A stretch of DNA of 64,000 bases from Actinomadura luzonensis (GCF_022664455.2 NZ_JAKRKC020000003.1:744001-808000), one strand, 5' to 3'. Shown: positions 43,072-53,031, counted from the stretch's first letter. Notes: generated from the letters alone by a model not told the origin. Translations and numbers: made by a program.

Positions 43072-44265
43072 TCACAGGAAGGTGCGGCCCTCACCACGGT
43101 ACGTCGGCACCGACTCCACGAGCCTGTCCCCCTCGACCAGATGCAGGACGTCGAACCGTTCGCACAGCTCACCCGCCTTGGCGTGCCGGAAGTACACCCG
43201 GTCCCCGATCCGCAGGTCCTGCGCCGCCTGCCCGAGCAACGGCGTCTGCACCTCGCCCGCGCCCTCGTCGGGCGCGAACCGCAGGCCCGCGGGCAGGTAC
43301 GGCTGCGGCAGGCGGCTCACCCCGGCGGCCCCGGAGGCCGGGTAGCCGCCGCCGAGCACCGTCACCGTGTCCGGCCCCGGCCGCCGCACCACCGGCAGCG
43401 CGAACAACGCGGCCGGATGCCCGGTGAAGCGCCGGTAGAAGTCGAACAGCCGGGGGTGGAACAGCCCTGACCCGGCGCCCACCTCCGTGACGGCCTTCTC
43501 CCGCACGGTCAGCTCGACGCTGCCGGTGCCGCCGCCGTTGACGAACTCCAGGTCGGCGTACTGGCGTACCGCGTTCACGATGCGGCCGCGCCGCACGATC
43601 AGCTCCCGCGCCGACCTGGCCTGCATGAACCGCACCGCGCGGGCGTAGCCGCCGCTCCCCGGCGGCGCGTCGCCCACCCCCGCGATCTGCGCCTCGTAGG
43701 CCAGCAGCCCCACCAGCCGCAGCCCCGGCCGTTTGGCGATCTCGGCGGCCAGGTCGGCGGCGTCCCCCGGCTCCCGCACCGGCGAGCGCAGCGCCCCCGC
43801 CCGGAACCGCCCGCCGAGGGCGACGAACCCGGCGTCGACGTCCAGGCAGATCCGGATCTCCGCCCGCGAGCGCACTCCGGACACCGCCGCCTCGATGAAG
43901 TCCAGGTGCGCGACCGAGTCGACGGTCACCGCGATCGCCCGCGCCGCCTCCGCGTCGCCCGCCAGCGCCGCGAGCGCGTGCCGGTCGGCCGTCGGATAGG
44001 CGACCAGGAGGTCGCCGAACCCGTGCCCGGCCAGCCACAGCGCCTCCGGCAGGGTGAACGCCATGACGCCGCGGAAGCCGTCCATGGCCAGCACCCGCTC
44101 CAGCACCGCCCGGCTGCGCACCGACTTGCTGGCCACCCGGATCGGCTTGCCCCCGGCCCGCCGCACCAGGTCGGCCGCGTTCGCCCGCAGCGCCGCCAGG
44201 TCGAGCATCGCGAACGGGGCTTCCAGCTCCGCGGTGGCACGGTCGTAACGCCGGCGGTCGTCCAT
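43072..44265 (-). CDS. PLP-dependent D-threonine aldolase/amino acid deaminase-like protein
   Basis: A 397-residue fold-type III PLP enzyme (alanine-racemase N-terminal-like barrel). The PLP lysine is Lys47 in IRVASKSVRS; FTLPEALWL, EIRICLDVDAG and LEFVNGGGTGS follow. The C-terminal metal-binding D-threonine-aldolase-like domain includes GDRVYFRHAKAGELCERFD, with metal-site His and Cys. Members cleave or deaminate D-hydroxy-amino acids. No linked pathway genes are adjacent, so the substrate is open. Confidence 0.87.
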   Translation of the reverse strand: MDDRRRYDRATAELEAPFAMLDLAALRANAADLVRRAGGKPIRVASKSVRSRAVLERVLAMDGFRGVMAFTLPEALWLAGHGFGDLLVAYPTADRHALAALAGDAEAARAIAVTVDSVAHLDFIEAAVSGVRSRAEIRICLDVDAGFVALGGRFRAGALRSPVREPGDAADLAAEIAKRPGLRLVGLLAYEAQIAGVGDAPPGSGGYARAVRFMQARSARELIVRRGRIVNAVRQYADLEFVNGGGTGSVELTVREKAVTEVGAGSGLFHPRLFDFYRRFTGHPAALFALPVVRRPGPDTVTVLGGGYPASGAAGVSRLPQPYLPAGLRFAPDEGAGEVQTPLLGQAAQDLRIGDRVYFRHAKAGELCERFDVLHLVEGDRLVESVPTYRGEGRTFL

Positions 44266-44428
44266 GCCAGCAGCCTAAGCCAGTTCATAACGGAAGTTCA
44301 GCGCAGAACCGCCTCAAAACTTGCGTCGCCGGCGGCGGTGGGAACAGGAAGGCCGGGTAAGGATCGGGCAAAGCGGCGGCGAGGGCAGCGCGGCGGCCAC
44401 ACGGGTCCCGTGTACGTCTGTGCATGTG

Positions 44429-45028
44429 ATGACCACGCTCCAGCGGCAACGTCCCAGCGCGCCCGCCGTCCCGCAGCAGAGCGCGCTGCGCAGGGCGAGG
44501 CGGGTGCTCAGGCCGGCGCGCGCCCTGCCCGGGGCGGTCGTGTCGCTCGTGCTGGCCGGCGGGCTCGGGGCGAGCGCGGCCGAGGTGGTGGCGGGGCTGC
44601 TCGGGCACCCCCTCGGGTGGGTGCCCGTCGACGAGCTGGCCGAGCTGGCGGGCAGGACCACGTGGCAGGAGGCGTCCCAGGCGGCTGTGGTGACCGCCGC
44701 GGCGGGGGCGGCCATGGTGCTGCTGGCCGTCGTGCCCGGGCGGTGCCGGCTGGTGCCGGTGCAGACCGCCGACCAGCTCATCGTCATCGGCATCACCCGG
44801 TCGGGGCTGCGGCGCACGCTGCGGGCCGCCGCGCAGCAGGTGGCCGGCGTGGACAAGGCCCGGGTGCGGCTGCGGCCGCGCACGATCGAGGTCACGGTGG
44901 TGACGGCGGCCGAGAGCTCCGGCGCGATGCTGCGGCAGGTCGGCACGGCCGTCGGGGACCGGCTGGCCGGGGTGGGGACGCTCGGCACCGGCGAGGTCGT
45001 CGTGCGGCTGCGCAGGAAAGGCGGCTGA
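44429..45028 (+). CDS. DUF6286 domain-containing membrane protein
   Basis: A 199-residue protein with two membrane helices (ALPGAVVSLVLAGGLGASAA and AAVVTAAAGAAMVLLAVVP) around an external loop WVPVDELAELAGRTTWQE. A cytoplasmic C-terminal alpha/beta domain follows. This is the layout of DUF6286 proteins that accompany Asp23/Gls24 alkaline-shock proteins in actinobacteria. The ATG at 44429 (MTTLQRQRP) is chosen although no strong ribosome site is seen. It precedes an AmaP-like gene by 50 bases; Asp23 genes are missing here. Confidence 0.75.
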   Translation: MTTLQRQRPSAPAVPQQSALRRARRVLRPARALPGAVVSLVLAGGLGASAAEVVAGLLGHPLGWVPVDELAELAGRTTWQEASQAAVVTAAAGAAMVLLAVVPGRCRLVPVQTADQLIVIGITRSGLRRTLRAAAQQVAGVDKARVRLRPRTIEVTVVTAAESSGAMLRQVGTAVGDRLAGVGTLGTGEVVVRLRRKGG

Positions 45029-45078
45029 AGCCCCTGTTCCGCCGTGAGGAGTCCCCGTTTCCCCTGAGGAGGACGTGA

Positions 45079-45573
45079 ATGCGTCAGTACAGCGGCAACC
45101 GCGTCGGGCTGGCCGTCGTGGGCGGCACGCTGACCGCGCTCGGCGGGTACGCCTGGCTGCGCGGCCAGGACCGCTTCCTCGGCCTGCCGCCGGACGCCAG
45201 GATCCTGCCGGCGCACGCCTACCGCGCCCTGACGGACGCGGCCTGGCCCCTGTGGGCCCTTGCGCTGGGGCTGCTCCTGCTGGCTCTCGTCGCGCTCCGC
45301 TGGCTGCTGCTCTGCCTGGGGTGGGGGCGGCGCGGCGTCCGCAACGGGACCGGCACCGCCATGTTGTACGTCGGGCTCAAGGGCGTGGACGGGCTCGGCC
45401 GCGCCACCGTCAAGCTGGGCTCCGACGGGCTGCGGATCGGCGTGACCTGCCCGAGCGCGGCCGATGTGGGGTCCGTGGTGAGCAAGCTGGACCAGGACGT
45501 GATCGGAAAGATCCGCCGGGAGCTGCGCGACGACGAGACCCCGGCGGTGGCCCGCCTCCACGTCCGCCGGTGA
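45079..45573 (+). CDS. Alkaline shock response membrane anchor AmaP-like protein
   Basis: A 164-residue protein with two N-terminal membrane helices (VGLAVVGGTLTALGGYAWL and PLWALALGLLLLALVALRW). A soluble domain follows with TVKLGSDGLRIGVTCPSAAD, resembling the AmaP anchor that tethers Asp23 proteins in Gram-positive bacteria. AGGAGG precedes the ATG. It forms a pair with the preceding DUF6286 gene. The next gene is convergent, five bases away. Confidence 0.72.
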   Translation: MRQYSGNRVGLAVVGGTLTALGGYAWLRGQDRFLGLPPDARILPAHAYRALTDAAWPLWALALGLLLLALVALRWLLLCLGWGRRGVRNGTGTAMLYVGLKGVDGLGRATVKLGSDGLRIGVTCPSAADVGSVVSKLDQDVIGKIRRELRDDETPAVARLHVRR

Positions 45574-45577
45574 CCGC

Positions 45578-47323
45578 TCAGGACACCTCGACGGTGATGG
45601 CGTGCCAGCCCGTCGCGCCGTCCGGGGCGGGCGGGGCCTTCCGGTCGGTCTGCGTGTAGCCGGTGGTGTCCGTGGCCCGGACCTCCAACGTGTGGGAGCC
45701 GGGCGTCGCGTCCCAGTCCAGGGACCACTGACGCCAGGTGTCCGGGCTCGGCACGTCGGCCAGCCGGGCCTGCCGCCAGGCGCCGCCGTCCACCCGGACC
45801 TCCACCGCGTCCACGCCCTTGTGCTGCGCCCACGCCACCCCGGCGATCGTCACGCGGCCGGCCTTCAGCGAGGCGCCCGCCTTCGGGACGTCGATGCGCG
45901 ACTGGGTCTTGATCGGGCCCCTGGCCGACCAGCCGCGCGGCGTCCAGTACGCCTCGTCCTGGTCGAACCGCGTCACCTTGACGTCCACCACCCACTTCGT
46001 CGCGGACACGTAGCCGTACAGGCCCGGCACCACCTGGCGCACCGGGAAACCGTGCTCGACGGGCAGGGGCTCGCCGTTCATGGCGATCGCGAAGAGCGCG
46101 TCGCGGCCGTCCATGACCACGTCCACCGGGGTGCCGCAGGTGAAGCCGTCGGCGGAGGTGGACAGGAGCATGTCGGCGCCGGAGCGGACGCCGGCGCGGC
46201 GCAGGAGGTCCGGCATGCGGACGCCGAGCCAGCGGGCGTTGCCCGCGTACTCGCCGCCGACCTCGTTGGAGACGCAGGTGAGCGTGACGTCGGCCTCGGT
46301 GAGGGGCAGCTTGAGCAGGTCGGCGTAGGTGAGCTCGACGGGGCGGTCCACCAGGCCGTGGATGCGCAGCCTCCAGTCGGCAGGGCTCACCTGGGGGACG
46401 ACGAGGGCGGTGTCGACCCGGTAGAAGTCCTGGTTCCTGGTGATGAAGGAGGACAGGCCGTTGATGCGCAGGTCGGCGCCGGCGGGGACGGGTTTGGCGG
46501 GGGTGGCGGGCCTGGGCAGCGCCACGCCGACGCGGGCGGTGTCCACCGCCTGCCGGCCGCCGAGCTCGCGCCCGAGCGCCGCCGCCGCGCCGGCCACGAC
46601 GACGCCGCCGGCGACCCCGGTCAGCAGCCTGCGCCGGTCGAAGCCGGTCGCCTGCTCGCCGCCCGCACGCATCACCGCGGGCCGCTCCACGCCCTCGCCC
46701 TGCGGCGAAGCCCCAGCGGCGGCCCCGGAAGAGGAAGCCGCAGAGGAAGCCGCAGAGGAAGCCGCAGAGGAAGCGCCCGCGGGTGCGGCGCCGGGCGAGG
46801 GCGCGTCAGCCGGAGCGGGCTGCGGGCGGGTGGTGGCGCGGCGGAGGAGCCAGGTGAGCGTCCAGACGCCGGCCAGCGCTCCCAGCACCGTCGGCAACGC
46901 GTCCACGGCCGACGCCGACGGCCGGGTGACGACCGCGGCCACCCCGACCGCCGCGAACACCGCCAGCCCCGCCACCCCGTACGCGACCCGCCGCCGCGCG
47001 AGGACCCCGATGAGGGCCGCCACGAGCGCGAGCACCACGAGCACGCCGCCGACCAGCACCGTCTTGTCGTTCTCGCCGAACGTCCTGATCGCGAAGTCCT
47101 TGACCGGCGCGGGCGTCAGGTCGACCGCCCCGTCGCCCACGGCGACCACCGGCGACGTCTCGGGCCCGGCGAGGCCCGCCACGAGCTGCGCGAGCCCGAG
47201 GGCCACCGCCCCGGCCGCGAGCCCCGCGAGCGCGCCCGCCCAGGCGGGCACCGCGAACTCCCGCCGCGCCTTGCCGTCCGCCTGCGCCGTCACGTCCGTC
47301 TGGGCCGTCACATTCCTCTGCAC
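45578..47323 (-). CDS. Membrane-anchored molybdopterin-dependent oxidoreductase (sulfite oxidase family)
   Basis: A 581-residue protein. The N-terminal 165 residues form four membrane helices. A low-complexity Ala/Ser linker follows (about 170-205), then a twin-Arg-like segment FDRRRLLTGVAGGVVVAGAA forming a fifth helix, then an external catalytic domain of the sulfite oxidase family. The molybdenum ligand is Cys350 in TLTCVSNEVGG; GFPVRQVVPGLYGYVSATKW and the C-terminal Ig-like dimer domain (KGVDAVEVRVDGG) follow. It likely oxidises or reduces a small oxyanion or organic substrate at the outer face. No cognate cytochrome gene is adjacent. Confidence 0.9.
   Translation of the reverse strand: MQRNVTAQTDVTAQADGKARREFAVPAWAGALAGLAAGAVALGLAQLVAGLAGPETSPVVAVGDGAVDLTPAPVKDFAIRTFGENDKTVLVGGVLVVLALVAALIGVLARRRVAYGVAGLAVFAAVGVAAVVTRPSASAVDALPTVLGALAGVWTLTWLLRRATTRPQPAPADAPSPGAAPAGASSAASSAASSAASSSGAAAGASPQGEGVERPAVMRAGGEQATGFDRRRLLTGVAGGVVVAGAAAALGRELGGRQAVDTARVGVALPRPATPAKPVPAGADLRINGLSSFITRNQDFYRVDTALVVPQVSPADWRLRIHGLVDRPVELTYADLLKLPLTEADVTLTCVSNEVGGEYAGNARWLGVRMPDLLRRAGVRSGADMLLSTSADGFTCGTPVDVVMDGRDALFAIAMNGEPLPVEHGFPVRQVVPGLYGYVSATKWVVDVKVTRFDQDEAYWTPRGWSARGPIKTQSRIDVPKAGASLKAGRVTIAGVAWAQHKGVDAVEVRVDGGAWRQARLADVPSPDTWRQWSLDWDATPGSHTLEVRATDTTGYTQTDRKAPPAPDGATGWHAITVEVS
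46731..46774 (-). repeat. 12-bp tandem repeat in the molybdopterin oxidoreductase linker
   Basis: About 3.7 copies of GAGGAAGCCGCA (plus-strand reading) encode the Ala-Ala-Ser-Ser linker between membrane and catalytic domains. The repeat keeps frame. Confidence 0.85.
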
Positions 47324-47381
47324 ACTGCCGACGCTACGCCCCTCCGCACCACCGGGTTCTTACGCGGTGGTTACGGGCGGC

Positions 47382-47972
47382 TCAGGACGCCAGCAGCTCG
47401 CGGACCAGCGGCGCGAGGGCGCGGAAGGCGCGGCCCCGGTGGCTGATCGCGTCCTTCTCCTCGGGCGTCAGCTCGGCCGTGGTGCGCCGCTCGCCCTCGG
47501 GCACGAAGATCGGGTCGTAGCCGAAGCCGCCCGTGCCGCGCGGCGTGGTGACCAGGTGGCCCGGCAGGTCGCCCTCGACCACGCGCTGCTCCCCGGACGG
47601 CAGCGCCAGCGCGGCCACGCAGGCGAAGTGGGCGCTCAGCCGGTCGGCGGGCACGTCGGAGACCTGCGCGAGCAGCAGGTCGAGGTTGGCCTGGTCGTCG
47701 CCGTGCCGGCCGGACCAGCGCGCGGAGAAGACCCCCGGCATGCCGTTCAGCACGTCGACGCAGAGGCCGGAGTCGTCGGCGACGGCGGGCAGGCCCGAGC
47801 CCTGGGCGACGGCGTGCGCCTTGAGCAGGGCGTTCTCCTCGAACGTGACGCCCGTCTCGGCGATCTCGCCGATGGCGGGGAACTCCTCCAGCCCGACGAT
47901 GTCGAAGCCGGACAGGATGCGCCGCAGCTCGGCGATCTTCCCCGGGTTGCGCGTGGCCAGCACGATCTTCAT
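47382..47972 (-). CDS. rdgB: RdgB/HAM1 family non-canonical purine NTP pyrophosphatase
   Basis: A 196-residue house-cleaning enzyme that hydrolyses ITP, dITP and XTP. Family motifs are the start MKIVLATRNPGKIAEL, TFEENALLKA, ADDSGLCVDVLNGMPGVFSA, GFGYDPIF and ISHRGRAFRAL. Its start overlaps the rph stop (47969-47972). The rph-rdgB pair is widely conserved in actinobacteria. Confidence 0.96.
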   Translation of the reverse strand: MKIVLATRNPGKIAELRRILSGFDIVGLEEFPAIGEIAETGVTFEENALLKAHAVAQGSGLPAVADDSGLCVDVLNGMPGVFSARWSGRHGDDQANLDLLLAQVSDVPADRLSAHFACVAALALPSGEQRVVEGDLPGHLVTTPRGTGGFGYDPIFVPEGERRTTAELTPEEKDAISHRGRAFRALAPLVRELLAS

Positions 47973-48688
47973 GAACCCAGAGCCTCCTGCTGGATGAGCG
48001 TGAGCTCCTCGCAGCCGGCCACGGCGAGGTCGAGGAGGCGGTCGAGCACGGCGCGGTCGAACGGGGCGCCCTCGGCGGTGCCCTGCACCTCGACGAAGCT
48101 GCCCTCGCCGGTCATGACCACGTTCATGTCGGTCTCGGCGGCGACGTCCTCGGCGTAGCAGAGGTCGAGCATCGGCGTCGAGCCGACCACCCCGACCGAG
48201 ACGGCCGCGACCGAGCCGATCAGCGGGTCGCCGGGGCACATGCGGCGCTCGCGCATCCACGCGACGGCGTCGGCGAGCGCGACGTAGGCGCCGGTGATCG
48301 CGGCGGTGCGGGTGCCGCCGTCGGCCTGCAGCACGTCGCAGTCGAGCAGCACGGAGTTCTCGCCGAGGGCCTTGTAGTCGACGCAGGCGCGCAGCGAGCG
48401 GCCGATCAGGCGGGAGATCTCGTGGGTGCGCCCGCCGATCTTGCCGCGCACCGACTCGCGGTCGTTGCGGGTGTTGGTCGCCCGCGGCAGCATGGCGTAC
48501 TCCGCCGTGACCCAGCCCTGCCCGCTGCCCCTGCGCCAGCGCGGCACGCTGTCCTGGACCGAGGCCGCGCAGAGCACCCGGGTGCCACCGAACTCGACCA
48601 GCACGGACCCCTCGGCGTGGGCCAGCCAGTCGCGGGTGATCGTGATGGGACGGAGCTGGTCAGGGTTGCGGCCATCCTGTCGGGACAT
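47969..48688 (-). CDS. rph: Ribonuclease PH
   Basis: A 239-residue phosphorolytic 3'-5' exoribonuclease that trims tRNA 3' ends. Signatures are GSVLVEFGGTRVLCAASV, RGKIGGRTHEISRLIGRSLR, DCDVLQADGGTRTAAI and TGEGSFVEVQGTAEG. I chose ATG 48688 (MSRQDGRNPDQLRP), preceded by AGGGTGA, over an upstream extension that does not look like family sequence. It is translationally coupled to rdgB and downstream of nothing on its strand; the MFS gene is divergent. Confidence 0.96.
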   Translation of the reverse strand: MSRQDGRNPDQLRPITITRDWLAHAEGSVLVEFGGTRVLCAASVQDSVPRWRRGSGQGWVTAEYAMLPRATNTRNDRESVRGKIGGRTHEISRLIGRSLRACVDYKALGENSVLLDCDVLQADGGTRTAAITGAYVALADAVAWMRERRMCPGDPLIGSVAAVSVGVVGSTPMLDLCYAEDVAAETDMNVVMTGEGSFVEVQGTAEGAPFDRAVLDRLLDLAVAGCEELTLIQQEALGS

Positions 48689-48756
48689 GCAGATCACCCT
48701 ATCTCCGCGGCCCGACACTCTTGACCAAATGTGTCCACCACATGGATCCTTACGCA

Positions 48757-50004
48757 ATGACAACGGGGGTGTTGCGCAACCCTGACTTCCTCCGGTTCCT
48801 CAGCTCCCATCTCGCCAGCGAACTAGGGGCGAACATCTCCCGGGTGGCGCTTCCGCTGGTGGCCGTGCTGGTGTTGCAAGCCGGGCCGGCCGAGGTCGGC
48901 CTGCTCGCGTCGCTGCAGACCGCCGCTTACCTGGTGATCGGCCTGCCCGCGGGGGTGTGGGTCGACCGGATGCGGCGGCGGCGGGTGATGATGGCGGCCG
49001 ATTTTGCGCGCTTCGTGCTGATCGGCAGCATTCCCGTGGCGGCCGAGCTGGGCGTGCTGAGCATGCCGATGTTGTGCGTGGTGGCGCTGCTCGCGGGCAC
49101 CGCGCAGGTGTTCAACGACGTGGCGGACCAGACGTACCTGCCGCGGCTGGTGCGCAGCCCGCAGCTCGCCGACGGCAACGCCAAGCTGGAGACGGTGCGC
49201 TCGGCGTCGTTCCTGTCCGGGCCCGCCGTCGCGGGCGCGCTGGTGGAGCTGGTCGGGGCGGCGCGCACGATCAGCGCGACCGCGCTCGGCTCGCTGGCCT
49301 CGGTGCTCTTCCTCGCCGCCATCAGGACCTCGGACGAGCCGCGCAAGGACGGCGAGCGCCGGCCGCTGCTGCGCGGCATCGGCGAGGGGCTGTCGTACCT
49401 GTGGCACGACCGGCTGCTGCGGATGTTCGTGGCGTCGTCCGCGATGGCGAACCTGTCGGTGAGCGGGGTGCTCGGGCTGTCGGTGCTGTTCCTGTCGGAC
49501 ACGGTGCGGCTGGAGCCGGGCGTGCTCGGCGCGCTGCTCACCGCGGGCGGCGTCGGCGGGGTGGTCGGCGGGCTCAGCGCGGGCCGGCTGGCGCGCCGCT
49601 TCGGCACGGCCAGGATGACCTGGGCGGCGGCCGTGATCGTGCCGCCGTTCTGCCTGCTGCTGCCCATGACGCAGGCGGACTGGCGGGCCTCGTTCTTCGC
49701 GATCACCTCGTTCATGATCTCGTGGGGCGCGACGATGAGCAACGTCGGCCAGCTCACCTACCGCCAGACCATGACCCCCGAGCACATGCTCGGGCGGGTC
49801 AACGGCTCGGTGCGCTTCCTGGTGTGGGGCACGATGCCGGTGGGGGCGCTGCTCGGCGGCCTCATCGCGGCGCAGCTCGGCGTGCGGCAGGCGCTGTGGA
49901 TCCTGCTGACGGGCCGGGCGCTGGCGTTCGTGCCGCTGCTGTTCTCGCCGCTGCCGCGGATGCGGGAGTTCGACGAGGCCGGCCGGGTTCAGGCCAGGTC
50001 GTAG
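48757..50004 (+). CDS. MFS transporter (enterobactin-exporter-like/macrolide efflux type)
   Basis: A 415-residue major facilitator with twelve membrane helices. The A-motif is GVWVDRMRRRRVMM (residues about 67-80), and the repeat motif GLSAGRLARRFGTAR begins the second half. It resembles MFS_3/MefA-type efflux proteins (NPDFLRFLSSHLASELGANI at the N-terminus). Start is uncertain between ATG 48757 and ATG 48742; neither has a strong ribosome site. It is inserted between the rph and MBL genes compared with the mycobacterial order. Its last 16 bases overlap the convergent MBL gene. Confidence 0.88.
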   Translation: MTTGVLRNPDFLRFLSSHLASELGANISRVALPLVAVLVLQAGPAEVGLLASLQTAAYLVIGLPAGVWVDRMRRRRVMMAADFARFVLIGSIPVAAELGVLSMPMLCVVALLAGTAQVFNDVADQTYLPRLVRSPQLADGNAKLETVRSASFLSGPAVAGALVELVGAARTISATALGSLASVLFLAAIRTSDEPRKDGERRPLLRGIGEGLSYLWHDRLLRMFVASSAMANLSVSGVLGLSVLFLSDTVRLEPGVLGALLTAGGVGGVVGGLSAGRLARRFGTARMTWAAAVIVPPFCLLLPMTQADWRASFFAITSFMISWGATMSNVGQLTYRQTMTPEHMLGRVNGSVRFLVWGTMPVGALLGGLIAAQLGVRQALWILLTGRALAFVPLLFSPLPRMREFDEAGRVQARS

Positions 50005-50737
50005 ACGGCGCCGCTGCGGGCCAGCTCGATCGGGCCGCCGTAGCCGCCGTCGGCGGCGTCGCCGAGCACGGCGGCCTGGTCGTTCCAGGGGACGAGGTGG
50101 GTCAGCACGAGCCGGCCGACGTCGGCCTTGGCGGCGTGCTCGGCGGCCTGGCGGCCGGTCATGTGCAGGCCCTCGGGCAGGCCGGGGCGCTCGACGAACG
50201 ACGCCTCGCACAGCAGCAGGTCGGCCCCGCCGGCCAGCTTGACCAGCTCCTCGCACTCGCCGGTGTCGCCGGAGTACGCCACGGCCCGGCCGCCCGCGGC
50301 GACGCGGAAGCCGTACGCCTCGACCGGGTGGTTGACCAGCCCGGCGGTGAGGACGAACGGGCCGATCTCGAAGCAGCCGGGCTCCAGCGGCACGAAGTCG
50401 AAGGCGGTCTCCAGGCCGGGCTCGTCCGGCATGCCGTAGGCGGCCGCCAGCCGGGACGGGGCGTCGGCGGGCGCGTGGACGGGGATCGCCGGGTAGGGGG
50501 CCTCCGGCCCGTAGGTGCGGGCGACGTGGTAGCCGCAGAGGTCGAGGCAGTGGTCGGCGTGCAGGTGGGACAGGCAGATGGCGTCCACGTCGTACAGCCC
50601 GACGTGGCGCTGGAGCGCGCCGAGCGCTCCGCTGCCGAGGTCGAGCAGCAGCCTGAACCCGTCGGCTTCGAGCAGGTAGCAGGACGCGGGGCTGTCGGGC
50701 CCGGGGTAGCTCCCCGAGCAGCCGACGACGGTCACCT

Positions 50738-50741
<4 letters not shown>
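49989..50741 (-). CDS. MBL-fold metallohydrolase (Rv1339-like)
   Basis: A 250-residue metallo-beta-lactamase-fold protein. The metal motif is SHLHADHCLDL, with further ligands in LVNHPVEAYGF, YSGDTGECEEL and LTHLVPWND. By sequence type and its place between murI and rph it corresponds to M. tuberculosis Rv1339, reported as an atypical cyclic-AMP phosphodiesterase. Its start overlaps the murI stop (50738-50741). RNase Z-like activity is a less likely alternative. Confidence 0.9.
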
Positions 50742-51637
<896 letters not shown>

Positions 51638-51750
51638 GCTTCAGAGCGTAGGCGACCAGGGCGATCAACACTGCGTAAGAATGCTCACATGTGCGACGCG
51701 TGAGCATGATGCGGTGTCGTCTTGGTCACACCGCTACCGTGCGCTGCCGC

Positions 51751-52542
51751 TCAGCCACGTCCCACGCGGGCGAGCTGACGGGACTGCGCGACCAGCCGGC
51801 CGGTGGAGTCGCGCACCTCGACCTCCTCGTCGAACCAGCCGTCGGAGATCATCCGGCCGCTGCCGAGCAGGGTGAGCCAGCCGGGGGCGGGCAGGGCGCG
51901 GAGATGCCAGGTGAGGTCCACGGTGGGGGCCCAGCCGCGCGCCCCGGCCGAGAAGACCACGGGCGGGAGGGCGTCCACGGCGAGGGCCAGCACGTACGCG
52001 TCCGGGTCCTGCGGCTCGGCCATGCGGAAGTAGGCCCGCGACTCGGGCCGGCCGGTGGGCTCGCCCTTGAGCCAGCCGATGGTGGGCGGGTCGAAGCGCA
52101 GCTCCATCTGGGCGTTCAGCGTCATGCCCGACTCGGGCTTGGGGTCGGGCAGCCGCAGGCACTCCTCGACCGGCGGCATGGGGTGGACCTCGTCGTCCTG
52201 GTAGTCGGGGGTCACGTCGGTCAGCGTGGCGGCGGTGACCAGGCACTCGATCTTGGCCACGCCGTCCTGCACGAGGGTGGCGCGGGCGAACGCGGCCGTC
52301 CGGCCGGCCTTCAGCGGCTCGACCCTGACCTGCGCGGGCCCGGGCACGGGGGCCTTGAGGAACTGCGCCGTGGTGCTCACCGGGTGCTCGAACGGCGAGG
52401 CGTCCACCGCCGCGCGCAGGACCACGGCCATGAGGTAACCGCCGTTCAGCGGGCCGCCGATCGAGTAACCGGGGTCGAGGCACACGTCGTACGTGGTGTC
52501 GTCGACCTTGATCGCCTGCGTGGCCTCGTCGAACTTCGTCAT
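51751..52542 (-). CDS. Thioesterase family protein (acyl-CoA thioesterase, TesB/4HBT-like)
   Basis: A 263-residue double-hotdog thioesterase-like protein. PGYSIGGPLNGGYLMAVVLR with the following VSTTAQFLKAPVPG, and the second hotdog's PTVDLTWHLRALPAPGW, match the thioesterase-like superfamily of actinobacterial acyl-CoA thioesterases. The ATG at 52542 is chosen; the frame extends upstream through the operator at 52562-52578. The operator form suggests fatty-acid-responsive control. Confidence 0.85.
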   Translation of the reverse strand: MTKFDEATQAIKVDDTTYDVCLDPGYSIGGPLNGGYLMAVVLRAAVDASPFEHPVSTTAQFLKAPVPGPAQVRVEPLKAGRTAAFARATLVQDGVAKIECLVTAATLTDVTPDYQDDEVHPMPPVEECLRLPDPKPESGMTLNAQMELRFDPPTIGWLKGEPTGRPESRAYFRMAEPQDPDAYVLALAVDALPPVVFSAGARGWAPTVDLTWHLRALPAPGWLTLLGSGRMISDGWFDEEVEVRDSTGRLVAQSRQLARVGRG

Positions 52543-52561
52543 CCGCCCTACCCCATCAAGT

Positions 52562-52578
52562 CTGGAACTATGTTCTAG
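52562..52578 (-). promoter_or_regulatory. Operator-like palindrome upstream of the thioesterase gene
   Basis: CTGGAACTATGTTCTAG is a near-perfect 17-bp palindrome (CTRGAAC-n3-GTTCYAG). It is 20-36 bp upstream of the start and overlaps a CATAGT -10-like hexamer on the minus strand. AAC-spacer-GTT palindromes of this form are typical of TetR regulators of lipid metabolism. Confidence 0.55.
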
Positions 52579-52655
52579 TCGCCCCCATACTCTACGGCAT
52601 CCCCTCATCAGCGCGCCTACCTGCGGAAACGTGATCGGAATGAGACAGTCCGATC

Positions 52656-52982
52656 ATGGCAACTGTTACCGAACTCATTGGCCAGTCCGTCTGGGACGCC
52701 AACGGGGTGTGGGTCGGTCACGTGGTCGACATCCGGGTCGTCCGGCACAAGGGCGAGCTCCAGCAGAGCCACACCGTCTACGGCCTGGTGGTCTCGCAGC
52801 GCCGGGCGCCGCTCCTGCTGGGGCTGACCCGCGAGCGCGAGGGACGGGCGCCCTGGATGTCGAAGGCGCTGGCGCGGGTGGTGTACGCCGGCTGCACGTT
52901 CGTGCCGTGGGCGGACGTCGCCGACCACGCCGGCGGGGAGGTGCACATCAGCGTGCTCAAAGGCCAGCTCGAACGCTCCTGA
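52656..52982 (+). CDS. PRC-barrel-like domain protein
   Basis: A 108-residue protein beginning ELIGQSVWDANGVWVGHVVDIRV, the PRC-barrel signature, followed by a second beta segment SHTVYGLVVSQRRAPLLLGL. PRC-barrel proteins bind RNA-processing or photosynthetic complexes; here no partner is evident. It is a single gene divergent from the thioesterase gene. Confidence 0.75.
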   Translation: MATVTELIGQSVWDANGVWVGHVVDIRVVRHKGELQQSHTVYGLVVSQRRAPLLLGLTREREGRAPWMSKALARVVYAGCTFVPWADVADHAGGEVHISVLKGQLERS

Positions 52983-53031
52983 GTGCGGGCTTCAGCGTTC
53001 TGCAAGCGCCCGATAAGCCGTAGGCACTACG

